A DNA stretch of 64,000 bases, taken from assembly GCA_051251725.1 (NCBI GenBank), contig JBPOFN010000007.1, positions 62,001 to 126,000 on the forward strand. Direction: 5' to 3'. This stretch comes from JALZUE01 sp051251725. Lineage in GTDB: Bacteria; Pseudomonadota; Gammaproteobacteria; Enterobacterales; Alteromonadaceae. Positions 7,461 through 16,644 of this stretch are shown piece by piece; position 1 is the stretch's first letter; the number at the start of each line of letters is the position of its first letter. Below the pieces are notes generated by a model. The model searched no databases. It was not told the DNA's origin and was given only the letters and a program-made list of their open reading frames with translations. The position numbers and the translations under genes were made by a program.

Positions 7461-8696
7461 TTACTTTTTCGCGCGTTTTGCTATTTTTTTAGCTTTAGCT
7501 TTTTTCTGGGCAACTGTACGTTTTACTTTCGGTTTTTTAATCGCTATTCGCGCTTCTTTATAAGCCGGGCGTAAACCGTCAACAACACGGCGAGCAAGAC
7601 GCTCTTTGATATAACGTTCAATTTTACCGATCACCGACATATCATGAGCTTCGACTAATGAAATCGCGGTGCCTTTATTACCGGCGCGGCCAGTACGGCC
7701 AATACGGTGAATATAAATATCTGCTTTTCTTGGCATGTCGAAGTTAATAACATGGGTAATATCGTCAATGTCTAAACCACGAGCAGCAATATCGGTTGCT
7801 AACAAGATATTCAGTTTATTGTTTTTTACTTTGGCGACAGCATTGTTGCGCTTATCTTGTGGCATTTTACCTTCAAGCCAAGCACAAGGGAGGTCTTCGG
7901 CATATAATTTACCGGATAACATCTGAACGGTTTCACGTTTATTCGCAAACACCACCACACGTTCAACTTCTTCTTGTTTTAAAATACTGATCAAGAGCTT
8001 GAGCTTGTGCTCTTTATCATCAGCTAAATGCATCCACTGATGAATTTTAGCTTTTTCTTTACGAGAAGGGTTTGATTCTAAATAAGCCGGCTCATTTAAA
8101 ATTTCTTTCGCGTATTTGATGACGGCAGAGCCTTCAAGCGTTGCAGAAAACAACATGCTTTGTTTACGCCAGCGTGCTTCAGCAATTATGCGATTTACCG
8201 TATCAGCAAAGCCCATGTCTAACATGCGATCTGCTTCATCGATAATTAAAATTTCTATTTCACGAGCATCAAATTGCTCGTTTTCAATATATTCAACTAA
8301 ACGGCCAGGGGTCGCAATTAAGATATCTGTGGTCGAGGTTAAAATATCGTTATGGCTACCATAGTTAACACCACCGGTGATAACGCCCGTTTTAATATTG
8401 GTATGCTGGGTCAGTAATTTTGCATCTTCGCCAATCTGTATCGCCAGTTCGCGAGTTGGCGCTAAAATTAACACCCGTGGAAAACCCGGTTGAGTACGCG
8501 GGTAATCTAATAAATGTTGAGCAGCTGGCAATATAAACGCAGCAGTTTTACCTGTACCCGTTGGTGCAGAAGCTAAAATATCTTTACCAGCCATTGCTTC
8601 GGGTATTACAAGTTCTTGTATAGAGGTTGGTTTAATATAACCAATATCTTGAATAGCACCGAGTAGTGCTTGGTCGAGATCAAATTGAGCAAACAT
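7461..8696 (-). CDS. srmB: DEAD-box ATP-dependent RNA helicase SrmB
   Basis: This 411-residue helicase matches SrmB, which helps early assembly of the large ribosomal subunit. The Walker A motif APTGTGKT is at 44-51, DEAD at 153-156, SAT at 184-186 and HRIGRTGR at 330-337. The SrmB-typical stretches RWRKQSMLFSATLEGSA and KIHQWMHLADD distinguish it from RhlB, RhlE and DeaD. The last 40 residues are Lys/Arg-rich, as in E. coli SrmB but shorter, and should contact RNA. It stands alone between intergenic regions. Confidence 0.9.
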   Translation of the reverse strand: MFAQFDLDQALLGAIQDIGYIKPTSIQELVIPEAMAGKDILASAPTGTGKTAAFILPAAQHLLDYPRTQPGFPRVLILAPTRELAIQIGEDAKLLTQHTNIKTGVITGGVNYGSHNDILTSTTDILIATPGRLVEYIENEQFDAREIEILIIDEADRMLDMGFADTVNRIIAEARWRKQSMLFSATLEGSAVIKYAKEILNEPAYLESNPSRKEKAKIHQWMHLADDKEHKLKLLISILKQEEVERVVVFANKRETVQMLSGKLYAEDLPCAWLEGKMPQDKRNNAVAKVKNNKLNILLATDIAARGLDIDDITHVINFDMPRKADIYIHRIGRTGRAGNKGTAISLVEAHDMSVIGKIERYIKERLARRVVDGLRPAYKEARIAIKKPKVKRTVAQKKAKAKKIAKRAKK

Positions 8697-8765
8697 GTAG
8701 TTAACCTAGAATGAAATAGTGGAATAAAATTGCGCCGATTATATACGGATGCAGGTGTTAAGTCG

Positions 8766-9293
8766 TTAGTTAATTACCAGAAGAGCTTCAATCTCATCTA
8801 ATAATTGAGTCGTCCATTGTTCAATGCGCTCATCGGTTTGTTGGTATTGATTTTCATCATCAATCGCCAAACCGAGAAACTGGCTTTTATCTTCGGTTAG
8901 CGCTTTGGAAGCGGTAAACTCGTAACCTTGATTTGGCCAATAGCCAATTAACTGACATTGGCTTGGCGATATATGGTCGTGTAACATACCTAAAGCATCT
9001 TGAAACCATTCGGCATAACCGACTTGATCGCCCATGCCATATAAAGCAATAATTTTTCCCGATAAATCAAGCTCGGCTACTTCTTGCCAATTGGATTCCC
9101 AGTCTTCTTGTAGTTCGCCATAATCCCAAGTCGAAATACCAAAAATTAAAATGTCGTAATTTTGGCAATGAGAAAGCGCAACCTCTTTTATATTGTTGAG
9201 TTCAACCAACTCTTCACCAAGCGCCGCTTGAATTTTTTCTGCTGCCATTTCGGTATAGCAAGTGGTAGAACCGTAAAAAAGACCTATTTTCAT
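8766..9293 (-). CDS. fldB: Flavodoxin FldB
   Basis: This 175-residue protein is a long-chain flavodoxin, an FMN-binding electron carrier of the cytoplasm. The phosphate-binding loop is GSTTCYTEMAA (residues 8-18), and the segments STWDYGELQEDWE and YGMGDQVGYAEWFQDALG surround the flavin. The close match of LFYGSTTCYTEMAAEKI and of the LGMLHD segment to E. coli FldB, rather than FldA, supports the symbol. Its place next to dsbC, recJ, prfB and lysS repeats the E. coli order, except that xerD is missing between fldB and dsbC. Confidence 0.88.
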   Translation of the reverse strand: MKIGLFYGSTTCYTEMAAEKIQAALGEELVELNNIKEVALSHCQNYDILIFGISTWDYGELQEDWESNWQEVAELDLSGKIIALYGMGDQVGYAEWFQDALGMLHDHISPSQCQLIGYWPNQGYEFTASKALTEDKSQFLGLAIDDENQYQQTDERIEQWTTQLLDEIEALLVIN

Positions 9294-9507
9294 ACTGGGA
9301 TGTTTACTTTATTGTGCTGGGGTGAAATTGCTGGCGAGTTTAACAAAACTTAACAACAGAGTCATTAAACAAAGGGACAAGGAATAATTCTTTACAATTA
9401 ATATTGCTAATATAATGTTAAGTTAGATTGCATTTTATCGGTAAAAACGGTAATTTTATTGGTCTTGTCACGGTCAACTCTGTGTAATAAATTTATTAGG
9501 AATTTCA

Positions 9508-10311
9508 ATGTATAAGAAAGTTGTCGGATTATTGTGCGCATTAACAATATCTTGTGTTGTTTATGCGGTCTCAGAAAGTTCAAGCTCAGCCAGCGCACCA
9601 GCGCAGAAAAAAAATAGTGATAGCAGTTCACAAAGCGCAGAGCTAAATAGCGCAAAAATTACTAGCCTTGTGGAAAATAATACTCGTTTATCAGTGTTAG
9701 CGATTAAAAGTTCAATTGTGCCCGGCTTAGCTGAAGTCCATACCGACCAAGGCTTATATTATGCTAGCAACGACGGCCAATATTTTATTCCAGGTAAAGT
9801 TTATACTGCTATTCCTGGTGTCGGTTTAACCGATATGAGTGAACTTAGCATGACTAAGACGCGTATTGAAGGCATCAAGAAATTTGAACAAGACATGGTT
9901 ATTTATCCGGCCAAAAATGAGAAACATGTTATTACTGTTTTTACCGACATCACCTGTGGTTATTGCCGCAAAATGCATAATTTGATGGATGAATATAACG
10001 ACTTAGGTATTACCGTGCGTTACTTAGCGTATCCGCGTCATGGTATTACTGACGAAAGTGGTAATTTAACCCAAGGCTTTAAAGACTTACGTTCAATTTG
10101 GTGTCATGAAACACCAGAAGCCGCGATGACCAAAGCGAAACAAGGCCAAAGTGTTGCTTACCGTGTATGTGATGCGCCGATTGAAGCCGAGTTTAAATTT
10201 GGCCAACAAATTGGTGTTAATGGTACGCCAGCTATCGTTTTAGAAAACGGTATGATGTTACCTGGCTTTAGAGAGCCGCAAGATTTAGCATCAACCTTAG
10301 CCAATATGTAA
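9508..10311 (+). CDS. dsbC: Thiol:disulfide interchange protein DsbC
   Basis: This 267-residue periplasmic protein repairs wrong disulfide bonds. It has a signal peptide (about residues 1-20, ending VVYA), a Ser/Gln-rich linker, an N-terminal dimerisation domain (about residues 45-110) and a thioredoxin-fold domain with the active site CGYC at residues 150-153. The second cysteine pair of DsbC is also present (in SIWCHE and RVCDAP). The cis-proline loop is NGTPAIV. It would be kept reduced by DsbD, which is not in this window. A terminator separates it from recJ. Confidence 0.93.
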   Translation: MYKKVVGLLCALTISCVVYAVSESSSSASAPAQKKNSDSSSQSAELNSAKITSLVENNTRLSVLAIKSSIVPGLAEVHTDQGLYYASNDGQYFIPGKVYTAIPGVGLTDMSELSMTKTRIEGIKKFEQDMVIYPAKNEKHVITVFTDITCGYCRKMHNLMDEYNDLGITVRYLAYPRHGITDESGNLTQGFKDLRSIWCHETPEAAMTKAKQGQSVAYRVCDAPIEAEFKFGQQIGVNGTPAIVLENGMMLPGFREPQDLASTLANM

Positions 10312-10330
10312 TATACTGATTTAAGTTACT

Positions 10331-10357
10331 AAAGCCCGTTTTAAACGGGCTTTTTTA
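10331..10357 (+). terminator. Rho-independent terminator after dsbC
   Basis: AAAGCCCGTTT pairs with AAACGGGCTTT as a near-perfect palindrome followed by a T run, 20 bases after the dsbC stop codon. Confidence 0.85.
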
Positions 10358-10413
10358 TTGCAACATTTTTTGATTTCTAATCGTCACGATTCATCGATAC
10401 GAGCACAGCTTCC

Positions 10414-12150
10414 ATGACTAAAAAAATTATTCGCCGCCCGCAAGTTGATAGCCAACATTTACCTGCTACTTTATCGCCTATTTTACGGCAAATATACGCG
10501 AGTCGCGGGGTTGTATCTGCCACCGAATTAGAACTTAATAGTAAGCAGTTACTTTCAGCTGAACTTATGGCTGGATTGAATGATGCTTGTCAGTTAATTC
10601 ATCAAATCTTAATGGCGCAGCAGCGCATTATCATCATTGGTGACTTTGACGCTGATGGTGCAACATCAACCGCATTAATGATGGAAGGGCTGGCACTTAT
10701 CGGTTCTCAAAATCATCAATTCCTAGTGCCGAATCGCTTTGAATATGGTTATGGTTTGTCACCTGAAATTGTTGCGGTTGCTCATCAACAAGGAGCGGAA
10801 TTAATTATCACGGTTGATAACGGCATTAGTTGTCATCAAGGGGTTGAACTTGCCAAGTCGCTTGGCATAAAAGTGATTATTACTGATCATCATTTGCCGG
10901 GTGATAAATTACCTCAGGCTGATGCCATTGTTAATCCGAACCAACCTAGCTGCCAGTTTCCGAGTAAATCAATAGCTGGTGTTGGGGTTGCCTTTTATTT
11001 AATGCTGGCGCTAAGAAAATTTTGCCGTGAACAGCACTGGTTTACTGAGCAGGGCATTGCCGAGCCTAATATTGCGCAATTATTAGATTTAGTCGCTTTA
11101 GGCACAGTTGCTGATGTAGTTGCTCTTGATGCGAATAATCGCATTTTAGTGCAGCAAGGTTTGAATCGAATTAGAGCCGGGCGGACACGGCCAGGAATTC
11201 AAGCCTTAATTGAAATTGCCAAACGTAATCAAGCCACTATGGTTGCCAGTGATTTTGGTTTTGCCCTTGGGCCAAGAATTAACGCCGCAGGGCGATTAGA
11301 TGATATGGCCTATGGCATCAATTGTTTGTTGGCAACCGATATTAATGCTGCCCGTGTGATGGCGCATGAACTTGATCATTTAAATCAAACGCGCCGTGAA
11401 ATAGAACAAGGCATGCAGCTTGAAGCCGAGCGAGTATTAACCAAACTTTCGTTTAATGAAAGCAATATGCCAGCGGCTATTGCGCTTTATCAAGCGGATT
11501 GGCATCAAGGCGTTATTGGTATTGTTGCTGGGCGAATTAAAGAAAAATTTCATCGTCCGACGATTGTTTTTGCCGCCGCCTCTGATGAAAACCCGATTGA
11601 ACTTAAAGGCTCGGCCCGATCAATTCAAGGTTTACATATTAGGGACTTACTTGAACATATTCACTGTCAACATCCTGGCCTTATTTTGAAATTTGGTGGC
11701 CATGCGATGGCTGCTGGTTTGTCGATTAAGACGGAAGACTTCCCACAATTTCAACGCTTATTTCAGCAATATGCCGAGCAATGGTTGTCGGCAGAAGCAC
11801 TGGAGGCTTTAGTACTTTCAGATGGCAGTTTAGCAACCGGACAATTTTCATTGGCGTTTGCGCAAGAGTTACGTCAAGCGGGTCCTTGGGGGCAGGCATT
11901 TGCTGAGCCGGTTTTTGATGATGAGTTTATCGTCTTGCAGCAGCGTTTAGTGGGCGAAAAACATTTAAAATTAATGGTTGAAAAAGATCAGCAATGTTTT
12001 GACGCAATCGCTTTTAATGTTGATTTAAAAGCTTGGCCAAACAATCAAGCGAAAAAAATTAGGCTCGCTTATAAGTTAGATATTAATGAATTTCGCGGCC
12101 GTCAAAATTTACAATTAATGGTTGAGCATTTAGAAGCATTAGCCAATTAA
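10414..12150 (+). CDS. recJ: Single-stranded-DNA-specific 5'-3' exonuclease RecJ
   Basis: This 578-residue DHH-family nuclease degrades single-stranded DNA from 5' ends in recombination and mismatch repair. The metal-binding motifs are DFDADG (77-82), DNGIS (135-139) and ITDHH (156-160). The DHHA1 domain carries GSARSIQG and the GGHAMAAGLS motif. The C-terminal part is the OB-fold domain. The length equals E. coli RecJ (577). It lies between dsbC and prfB, as in E. coli. Confidence 0.94.
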   Translation: MTKKIIRRPQVDSQHLPATLSPILRQIYASRGVVSATELELNSKQLLSAELMAGLNDACQLIHQILMAQQRIIIIGDFDADGATSTALMMEGLALIGSQNHQFLVPNRFEYGYGLSPEIVAVAHQQGAELIITVDNGISCHQGVELAKSLGIKVIITDHHLPGDKLPQADAIVNPNQPSCQFPSKSIAGVGVAFYLMLALRKFCREQHWFTEQGIAEPNIAQLLDLVALGTVADVVALDANNRILVQQGLNRIRAGRTRPGIQALIEIAKRNQATMVASDFGFALGPRINAAGRLDDMAYGINCLLATDINAARVMAHELDHLNQTRREIEQGMQLEAERVLTKLSFNESNMPAAIALYQADWHQGVIGIVAGRIKEKFHRPTIVFAAASDENPIELKGSARSIQGLHIRDLLEHIHCQHPGLILKFGGHAMAAGLSIKTEDFPQFQRLFQQYAEQWLSAEALEALVLSDGSLATGQFSLAFAQELRQAGPWGQAFAEPVFDDEFIVLQQRLVGEKHLKLMVEKDQQCFDAIAFNVDLKAWPNNQAKKIRLAYKLDINEFRGRQNLQLMVEHLEALAN

Positions 12151-12153
12151 ATA

Positions 12154-12184
12154 AGCTGCTGATCAGTTAACTTAATCGGCAGCT
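12154..12184 (+). terminator. Hairpin just after recJ, weak terminator candidate
   Basis: AGCTGCTGA (12154-12162) pairs with TCGGCAGCT (12176-12184), with one G-U pair and a 13-base loop, starting three bases past the recJ stop. No T run follows, so it may only stabilise the mRNA end. Confidence 0.35.
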
Positions 12185-12341
12185 AAGCAGGCAAGAAAAT
12201 CGATTCTAAATTTTCTTAATTGATAAACTTCACAGTCGTTTATTTCAGCACTAAATTAGGCTACAATGCGCAGCTATTTTTGGGCGAAATTGCCCGTATT
12301 TGTCTTTAATTCCAAAGCGCATTATTAAAAGTCATTAATTT

Positions 12342-13439
12342 ATGTTTGAAGTAAACCCAGTTATTAACACCATCAAAGAAATTCGCGAACGCACAACTAT
12401 GTTGCGTGACTATCTTGATTATGACGTTAAAGCCGAGAAATTAGTGGAAGTATCGCGTGAATTAGAAGCGCCGGAAATTTGGAATGAGCCAGAGCGCGCG
12501 CAAGCGTTAGGCAAAGAAAGAGCAGCACTTGAAGCGGTTGTAAATACCATTCAAGATCTCGAAGAAGGCTGCGATGATATTGAAGGCTTAGTTGAATTAG
12601 CCATCGAAGAAGAAGATGAAGATACTTTTAATGATGCCGAAAGTGAATTGGCAGAATTAAATGCTAAATTAGAAAAATTAGAGTTTCGCCGAATGTTTTC
12701 AGGCGAACAAGACGCCAATGATTGTTACTTAGATATTCAATCGGGCTCTGGCGGCACTGAGGCCCAAGATTGGGCTGAAATGTTAATGCGGATGTATTTG
12801 CGTTGGGGTGAAGCCCACGGTTTTAAGACCGAAGTAATCGAAGTCACCGATGGTGATGTTGCTGGCATTAAAGGCTGTACTATTAAATATGCAGGTGAAT
12901 ATGCTTATGGTTGGTTACGCACGGAAACCGGTGTTCATCGATTAGTGAGAAAATCACCCTTTGACTCATCCGGTCGTCGCCATACCTCGTTTGCCTCAGC
13001 CTTTATTTATCCTGAAATTGACGACAATATTGAGATTGATATTAACCCTGCGGATTTACGCATTGACACGTTTAGAGCGTCAGGTGCCGGTGGTCAGCAT
13101 GTTAACAAAACCGACTCAGCAATTCGTATCACTCACGTGCCAACCGGTGCGGTAGTTGCTTGCCAAGCGGATCGTTCGCAACATAAAAACCGCGCAACGG
13201 CGATGAAGCTTTTAAAAGCTAAGCTTTTTGAATTAGAAATGCAAAAGCAAAATGAAGATAAACAAGTGCTGGAAGATGGTAAATCTGATATTGGTTGGGG
13301 CAGTCAAATTCGCTCTTACGTCTTAGATGACAGCCGCATTAAAGATTTACGTACCGGCGTTGAAAACCGTAATACGCAAGCAGTATTAGATGGCGACTTA
13401 GATAAGTTTTTAGAAGCCAGTTTGAAGTCTGGCTTGTAA
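12342..13439 (+). CDS. prfB: Peptide chain release factor 2, without programmed frameshift
   Basis: This 365-residue factor reads UGA and UAA stop codons. The anticodon-like SPF tripeptide is at 205-207 and the catalytic GGQ at 250-252; residue 246 is Ala, the usual form rather than the Thr of E. coli K-12. In most bacteria prfB contains an in-frame UGA near codon 26 that needs a +1 frameshift. Here the matching site reads TAT CTT GAT TAT GAC, with no extra T, no TGA and no upstream AGGGGG, so the frame is continuous and the autoregulatory switch is absent. lysS follows 69 bases later. Confidence 0.95.
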   Translation: MFEVNPVINTIKEIRERTTMLRDYLDYDVKAEKLVEVSRELEAPEIWNEPERAQALGKERAALEAVVNTIQDLEEGCDDIEGLVELAIEEEDEDTFNDAESELAELNAKLEKLEFRRMFSGEQDANDCYLDIQSGSGGTEAQDWAEMLMRMYLRWGEAHGFKTEVIEVTDGDVAGIKGCTIKYAGEYAYGWLRTETGVHRLVRKSPFDSSGRRHTSFASAFIYPEIDDNIEIDINPADLRIDTFRASGAGGQHVNKTDSAIRITHVPTGAVVACQADRSQHKNRATAMKLLKAKLFELEMQKQNEDKQVLEDGKSDIGWGSQIRSYVLDDSRIKDLRTGVENRNTQAVLDGDLDKFLEASLKSGL

Positions 13440-13508
13440 TAAAAAGATTAAAAATTAATGATCCTAGCGATTAGTTAGGGTAAGCAAAGTTAAATATTGA
13501 GAAATCAA

Positions 13509-15056
13509 ATGACAGATCAAGCAAAACCAGCACAAGATGAAAACAAGTTAATTGCCGAACGTCGCGGAAAACTTAGCCACATTCGTGAAAATTGTCCTGC
13601 TAATGGTCATCCGAATGACTTTAATCGCGAGCATTACGCTGCCGATATTCAAGCCGAGCACGGTGAAAAAACCAAAGAAGAACTTGAAGAGCTGCAAGTC
13701 ACTTATGCGGTAGCTGGTCGAGTGATGGCGAAACGCGGACCTTTCTTAGTATTACAAGATATGTCTGGTCGTATTCAAGCCTATGCTGAAAAAGTGGTAC
13801 AAAAAGACATTAAAGCGCGCTGGGGTTTATTAGACGTTGGCGACATTATTGGTGTTAAAGGTATTTTGCATAAATCAGGTAAAGGTGATTTATACGTTAA
13901 TATGGAAGAATATTCATTATTAACTAAATCACTGCGTCCACTACCGGAAAAATTCCACGGCTTATCAGATGTTGAAACGAAATATCGTCAGCGTTATGTT
14001 GATTTGATTATCAATGAAGATACCCGTAATACCTTTAAAATTCGTTCAAAAATTGTTGATGGTATACGTAAGTTTTTAACTGAGCGTGATTTCATGGAAG
14101 TGGAAACGCCAATGTTACAAACGATTCCAGGTGGCGCCACGGCTAAGCCATTTGAAACTTTCCATAACGCTTTAGATATTCAAATGTTTATGCGAATTGC
14201 CCCTGAGCTTTATTTGAAACGCTTAGTGGTTGGCGGTTTTGAAAAAGTATTCGAAATTAACCGTAACTTCCGTAATGAAGGTTTATCAACGCGTCATAAT
14301 CCAGAATTCACTATGATTGAATTCTATCAAGCCTATGCGGATTATAATGACCTAATGAACTTAACTGAAGAAATGTTACGTACCTTAGCTGAAGATGTGA
14401 TGGGCTCATCAATTATTCGCAATACTGTGAAAGATGCTGACGGTGAAGTAGTTGAAGAAAAGTTCTATGACTTTGGTCAGCCATTTGAGCGTTTATCTAT
14501 GGTTGATGCCATTTTAAAACATTCTGAAGGTTTAGATGAAAACGTATTACGCCAGCCAGAAGAAAACTTCGACGCGTTAAAAGCGATGGCTAAACAAGTG
14601 GGCGTGAAAGAAACTGAAGCTTCGAAGGTTTGGGGCCCAGGTAAGTACATTTGTGAAATATTTGAAGAAGTGGCTGAGCACAAATTAGATCAACCAACCT
14701 TTATTACTGAATATCCGTGGGAAGTTTCGCCATTAGCACGTCGTAATGATAACAATCCATTTATTACTGACCGTTTTGAATTCTTTGTTGGCGGCCGTGA
14801 ATTAGCTAATGGTTTCTCAGAGCTTAACGATGCTGAAGACCAAGCAGCACGTTTCCAAAACCAAGTAGCGGGTAAAGACGCTGGTGATGATGAAGCAATG
14901 CATTACGATGCGGATTACATTAAAGCGCTTGAATACGGGTTACCGCCAACAGCGGGTGAAGGTATTGGTATTGATCGTTTAGTGATGTTATTTACTGACT
15001 CACCAACAATCAAAGATGTTATTTTATTCCCGCATATGAAACCTGTTGCAGAATAA
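13509..15056 (+). CDS. lysS: Lysyl-tRNA synthetase, class II
   Basis: This 515-residue enzyme charges tRNA-Lys. An N-terminal OB-fold anticodon-binding domain (about residues 65-150) precedes the class II catalytic core with motif 2 FRNEGLSTRHNPEF and motif 3 GIGIDRLVMLFT near the C-terminus. I chose the ATG that gives MTDQAKPAQ; an in-frame TTG four codons upstream also exists but has no better ribosome site. The prfB-lysS pair is the same as in E. coli and is probably co-transcribed. Confidence 0.95.
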   Translation: MTDQAKPAQDENKLIAERRGKLSHIRENCPANGHPNDFNREHYAADIQAEHGEKTKEELEELQVTYAVAGRVMAKRGPFLVLQDMSGRIQAYAEKVVQKDIKARWGLLDVGDIIGVKGILHKSGKGDLYVNMEEYSLLTKSLRPLPEKFHGLSDVETKYRQRYVDLIINEDTRNTFKIRSKIVDGIRKFLTERDFMEVETPMLQTIPGGATAKPFETFHNALDIQMFMRIAPELYLKRLVVGGFEKVFEINRNFRNEGLSTRHNPEFTMIEFYQAYADYNDLMNLTEEMLRTLAEDVMGSSIIRNTVKDADGEVVEEKFYDFGQPFERLSMVDAILKHSEGLDENVLRQPEENFDALKAMAKQVGVKETEASKVWGPGKYICEIFEEVAEHKLDQPTFITEYPWEVSPLARRNDNNPFITDRFEFFVGGRELANGFSELNDAEDQAARFQNQVAGKDAGDDEAMHYDADYIKALEYGLPPTAGEGIGIDRLVMLFTDSPTIKDVILFPHMKPVAE

Positions 15057-15116
15057 ATACCTCACTTCATTAGATTAAGTAGCTAATTGAAGTAGCTCAT
15101 TTGAAGTAAATAAATT

Positions 15117-15138
15117 AAGCGGCAGTTGCCGCTTTTTT
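15117..15138 (+). terminator. Rho-independent terminator after lysS
   Basis: AAGCGGCA and TGCCGCTT form a perfect 8-bp stem with a two-base gap, followed by a T run, 60 bases after the lysS stop codon. Confidence 0.85.
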
Positions 15139-15276
15139 ATTGCCAAATTTTAAAGCGTGTTTTATGCCGCTGATACCATTGGGTCTAAGCAAGTGTTCGC
15201 TTAGCGAGAATTTTAAGGGTTAAAGGCAAGATGTTGATTATAAATAATATTTTAAAAATAATATGCGGGTAATCAA

Positions 15277-16149
15277 TCATTGTTGAACAGCCGCAGGCAA
15301 TGAAACTTTTAACCAATGTTCGACCCAAAGTTCGCTGCGATTTAATTCAACCGCGTTAATATAAAATGGATTTTCTAGTTCGATTATTTGTCTATCTTTT
15401 AAATGGTATTGTTCGATAACTTTGGCAAATGCCTGAGTAAAAATACGATCAAAGCTGCCATCTTTTATCGCTTGTTCTAAACCGTCTTCAATATTTTTTG
15501 CTAATCCAACATTATCTTTATTAACAAAAAAATAAGTAACGCTCGGATATTTGATCAAAATGTGGGTGTCGACCATTAACTGTAATTTAGGATAACGCAA
15601 TAAATCTCGTTCTACTTCTAAAATAGAACGCGGTAAATAATCAGCACGGTTTTTATCTAACATCTCAAATAGGCCCTTAAATTTACTGCCTTTAACCACG
15701 GTTATATCATTGTGCTCTAATACTTTACTGGCAATCCAAGAGTGGAACTGCACGGGCTGAAAAAGCGTGAGCTGTTGTTTATTCGTAACTTGCTGTAATA
15801 GGTTTGGCTTTTTTTTATTAATGATAGCTAAGCGCCAGCCTTTTAAACCTTTATATAAAGGCACATGAATAGCACGATAATTTTTCAATCGTTCAGCAGT
15901 CGCAGATGCACTTAAAACATCAACTCTTTGATTTTCAGCTAAAAAAACAAAAGCACGTTGTTTCGGTAATGGGAAATCGTATTGTTTGACTTTATAGGTT
16001 TTGTCGTTGTGATAGCTCAAGGCAAGTTTTAATAAATTCAGGTGATAAGGATCGCTTTCTCTACCGCCATAAACAACCTCTTGTGCCGATAAGCTAGCGC
16101 ACCACATTAGAAGGGTGATGTTTATCAATGTTATGAATCTACGCGACAT
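15277..16149 (-). CDS. Periplasmic solute-binding-like protein (type 2 PBP fold)
   Basis: This 290-residue protein has a clear signal peptide (about residues 1-22, ending SLSAQ) and the pattern of the type 2 periplasmic-binding fold related to SBP_bac_3, including a C-terminal helix region KNIEDGLEQAIKDGSFDRIF typical of these proteins. No transporter gene is adjacent, so it is an orphan binding protein. Such stand-alone proteins are abundant in Alteromonadales and may act in sensing or be paired with regulators. The gene faces away from the chemoreceptor gene upstream of it. Ligand unknown. Confidence 0.65.
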   Translation of the reverse strand: MSRRFITLINITLLMWCASLSAQEVVYGGRESDPYHLNLLKLALSYHNDKTYKVKQYDFPLPKQRAFVFLAENQRVDVLSASATAERLKNYRAIHVPLYKGLKGWRLAIINKKKPNLLQQVTNKQQLTLFQPVQFHSWIASKVLEHNDITVVKGSKFKGLFEMLDKNRADYLPRSILEVERDLLRYPKLQLMVDTHILIKYPSVTYFFVNKDNVGLAKNIEDGLEQAIKDGSFDRIFTQAFAKVIEQYHLKDRQIIELENPFYINAVELNRSELWVEHWLKVSLPAAVQQ

Positions 16150-16644
16150 TTTACTTCCACATTTATAGGGTTAGTTTTTTACTAATAGTCACTACTTTTT
16201 AATTTTAGCAGTAATCAGCTACAAGGGCTGCATTATGCGCGTTATTTATCATAACAGCTGCTAGCGGTGCTACACAGAAGACAATTTTAGCCTCAGCCCG
16301 AAGGGCAATGACTATTTAAACCCTTAACGGCATTAGAATTCGTTTATTTAGAACAACTAAACGACACTCATTCTGCTTTGTTAATGTCTCAAATAGCCTA
16401 TTGCATAAAAATAATACAAAGATCAACAGACCCTAGTAACATTAATCTTTAATAACCTACCGAAATACTTATTTTTTACCGTTTTTAAGCTTATATAGCC
16501 TGATGCTAATTGGCTTTTTCGAAAATGTATTAACTTAATATTCAGTTATTTATGTACTTAGCCACAGCTAAAGTTTAAGTTGTCAGCTAGTATATTTAGT
16601 GTCTTTAAAGTTAAACAGCGTTGTTGTTATATGGGAATATTGTA
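16150..16644. other. 495-base intergenic region, no gene seen
   Basis: This AT-rich stretch separates the divergent binding-protein and chemoreceptor genes and should hold both promoters. I searched for a sigma-28 site for the chemoreceptor and found none. No repeat, RNA gene or small ORF with a ribosome site stood out. Confidence 0.5.

Noticed and set aside
9391..9416. TTTACA/TATAAT promoter for dsbC
   Set aside because: The spacer is 14 bases, too short for a sigma-70 promoter, although the TATAAT alone may be used.
9474..9485. TCAACTCTGTGT shared with the palindrome after srmB
   Set aside because: A single 12-base match without the rest of the palindrome is likely to be chance.
16150..16644. 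Sigma-28 promoter for the chemoreceptor gene
   Set aside because: TAAA motifs occur, but no GCCGATAA-like -10 at the right spacing.
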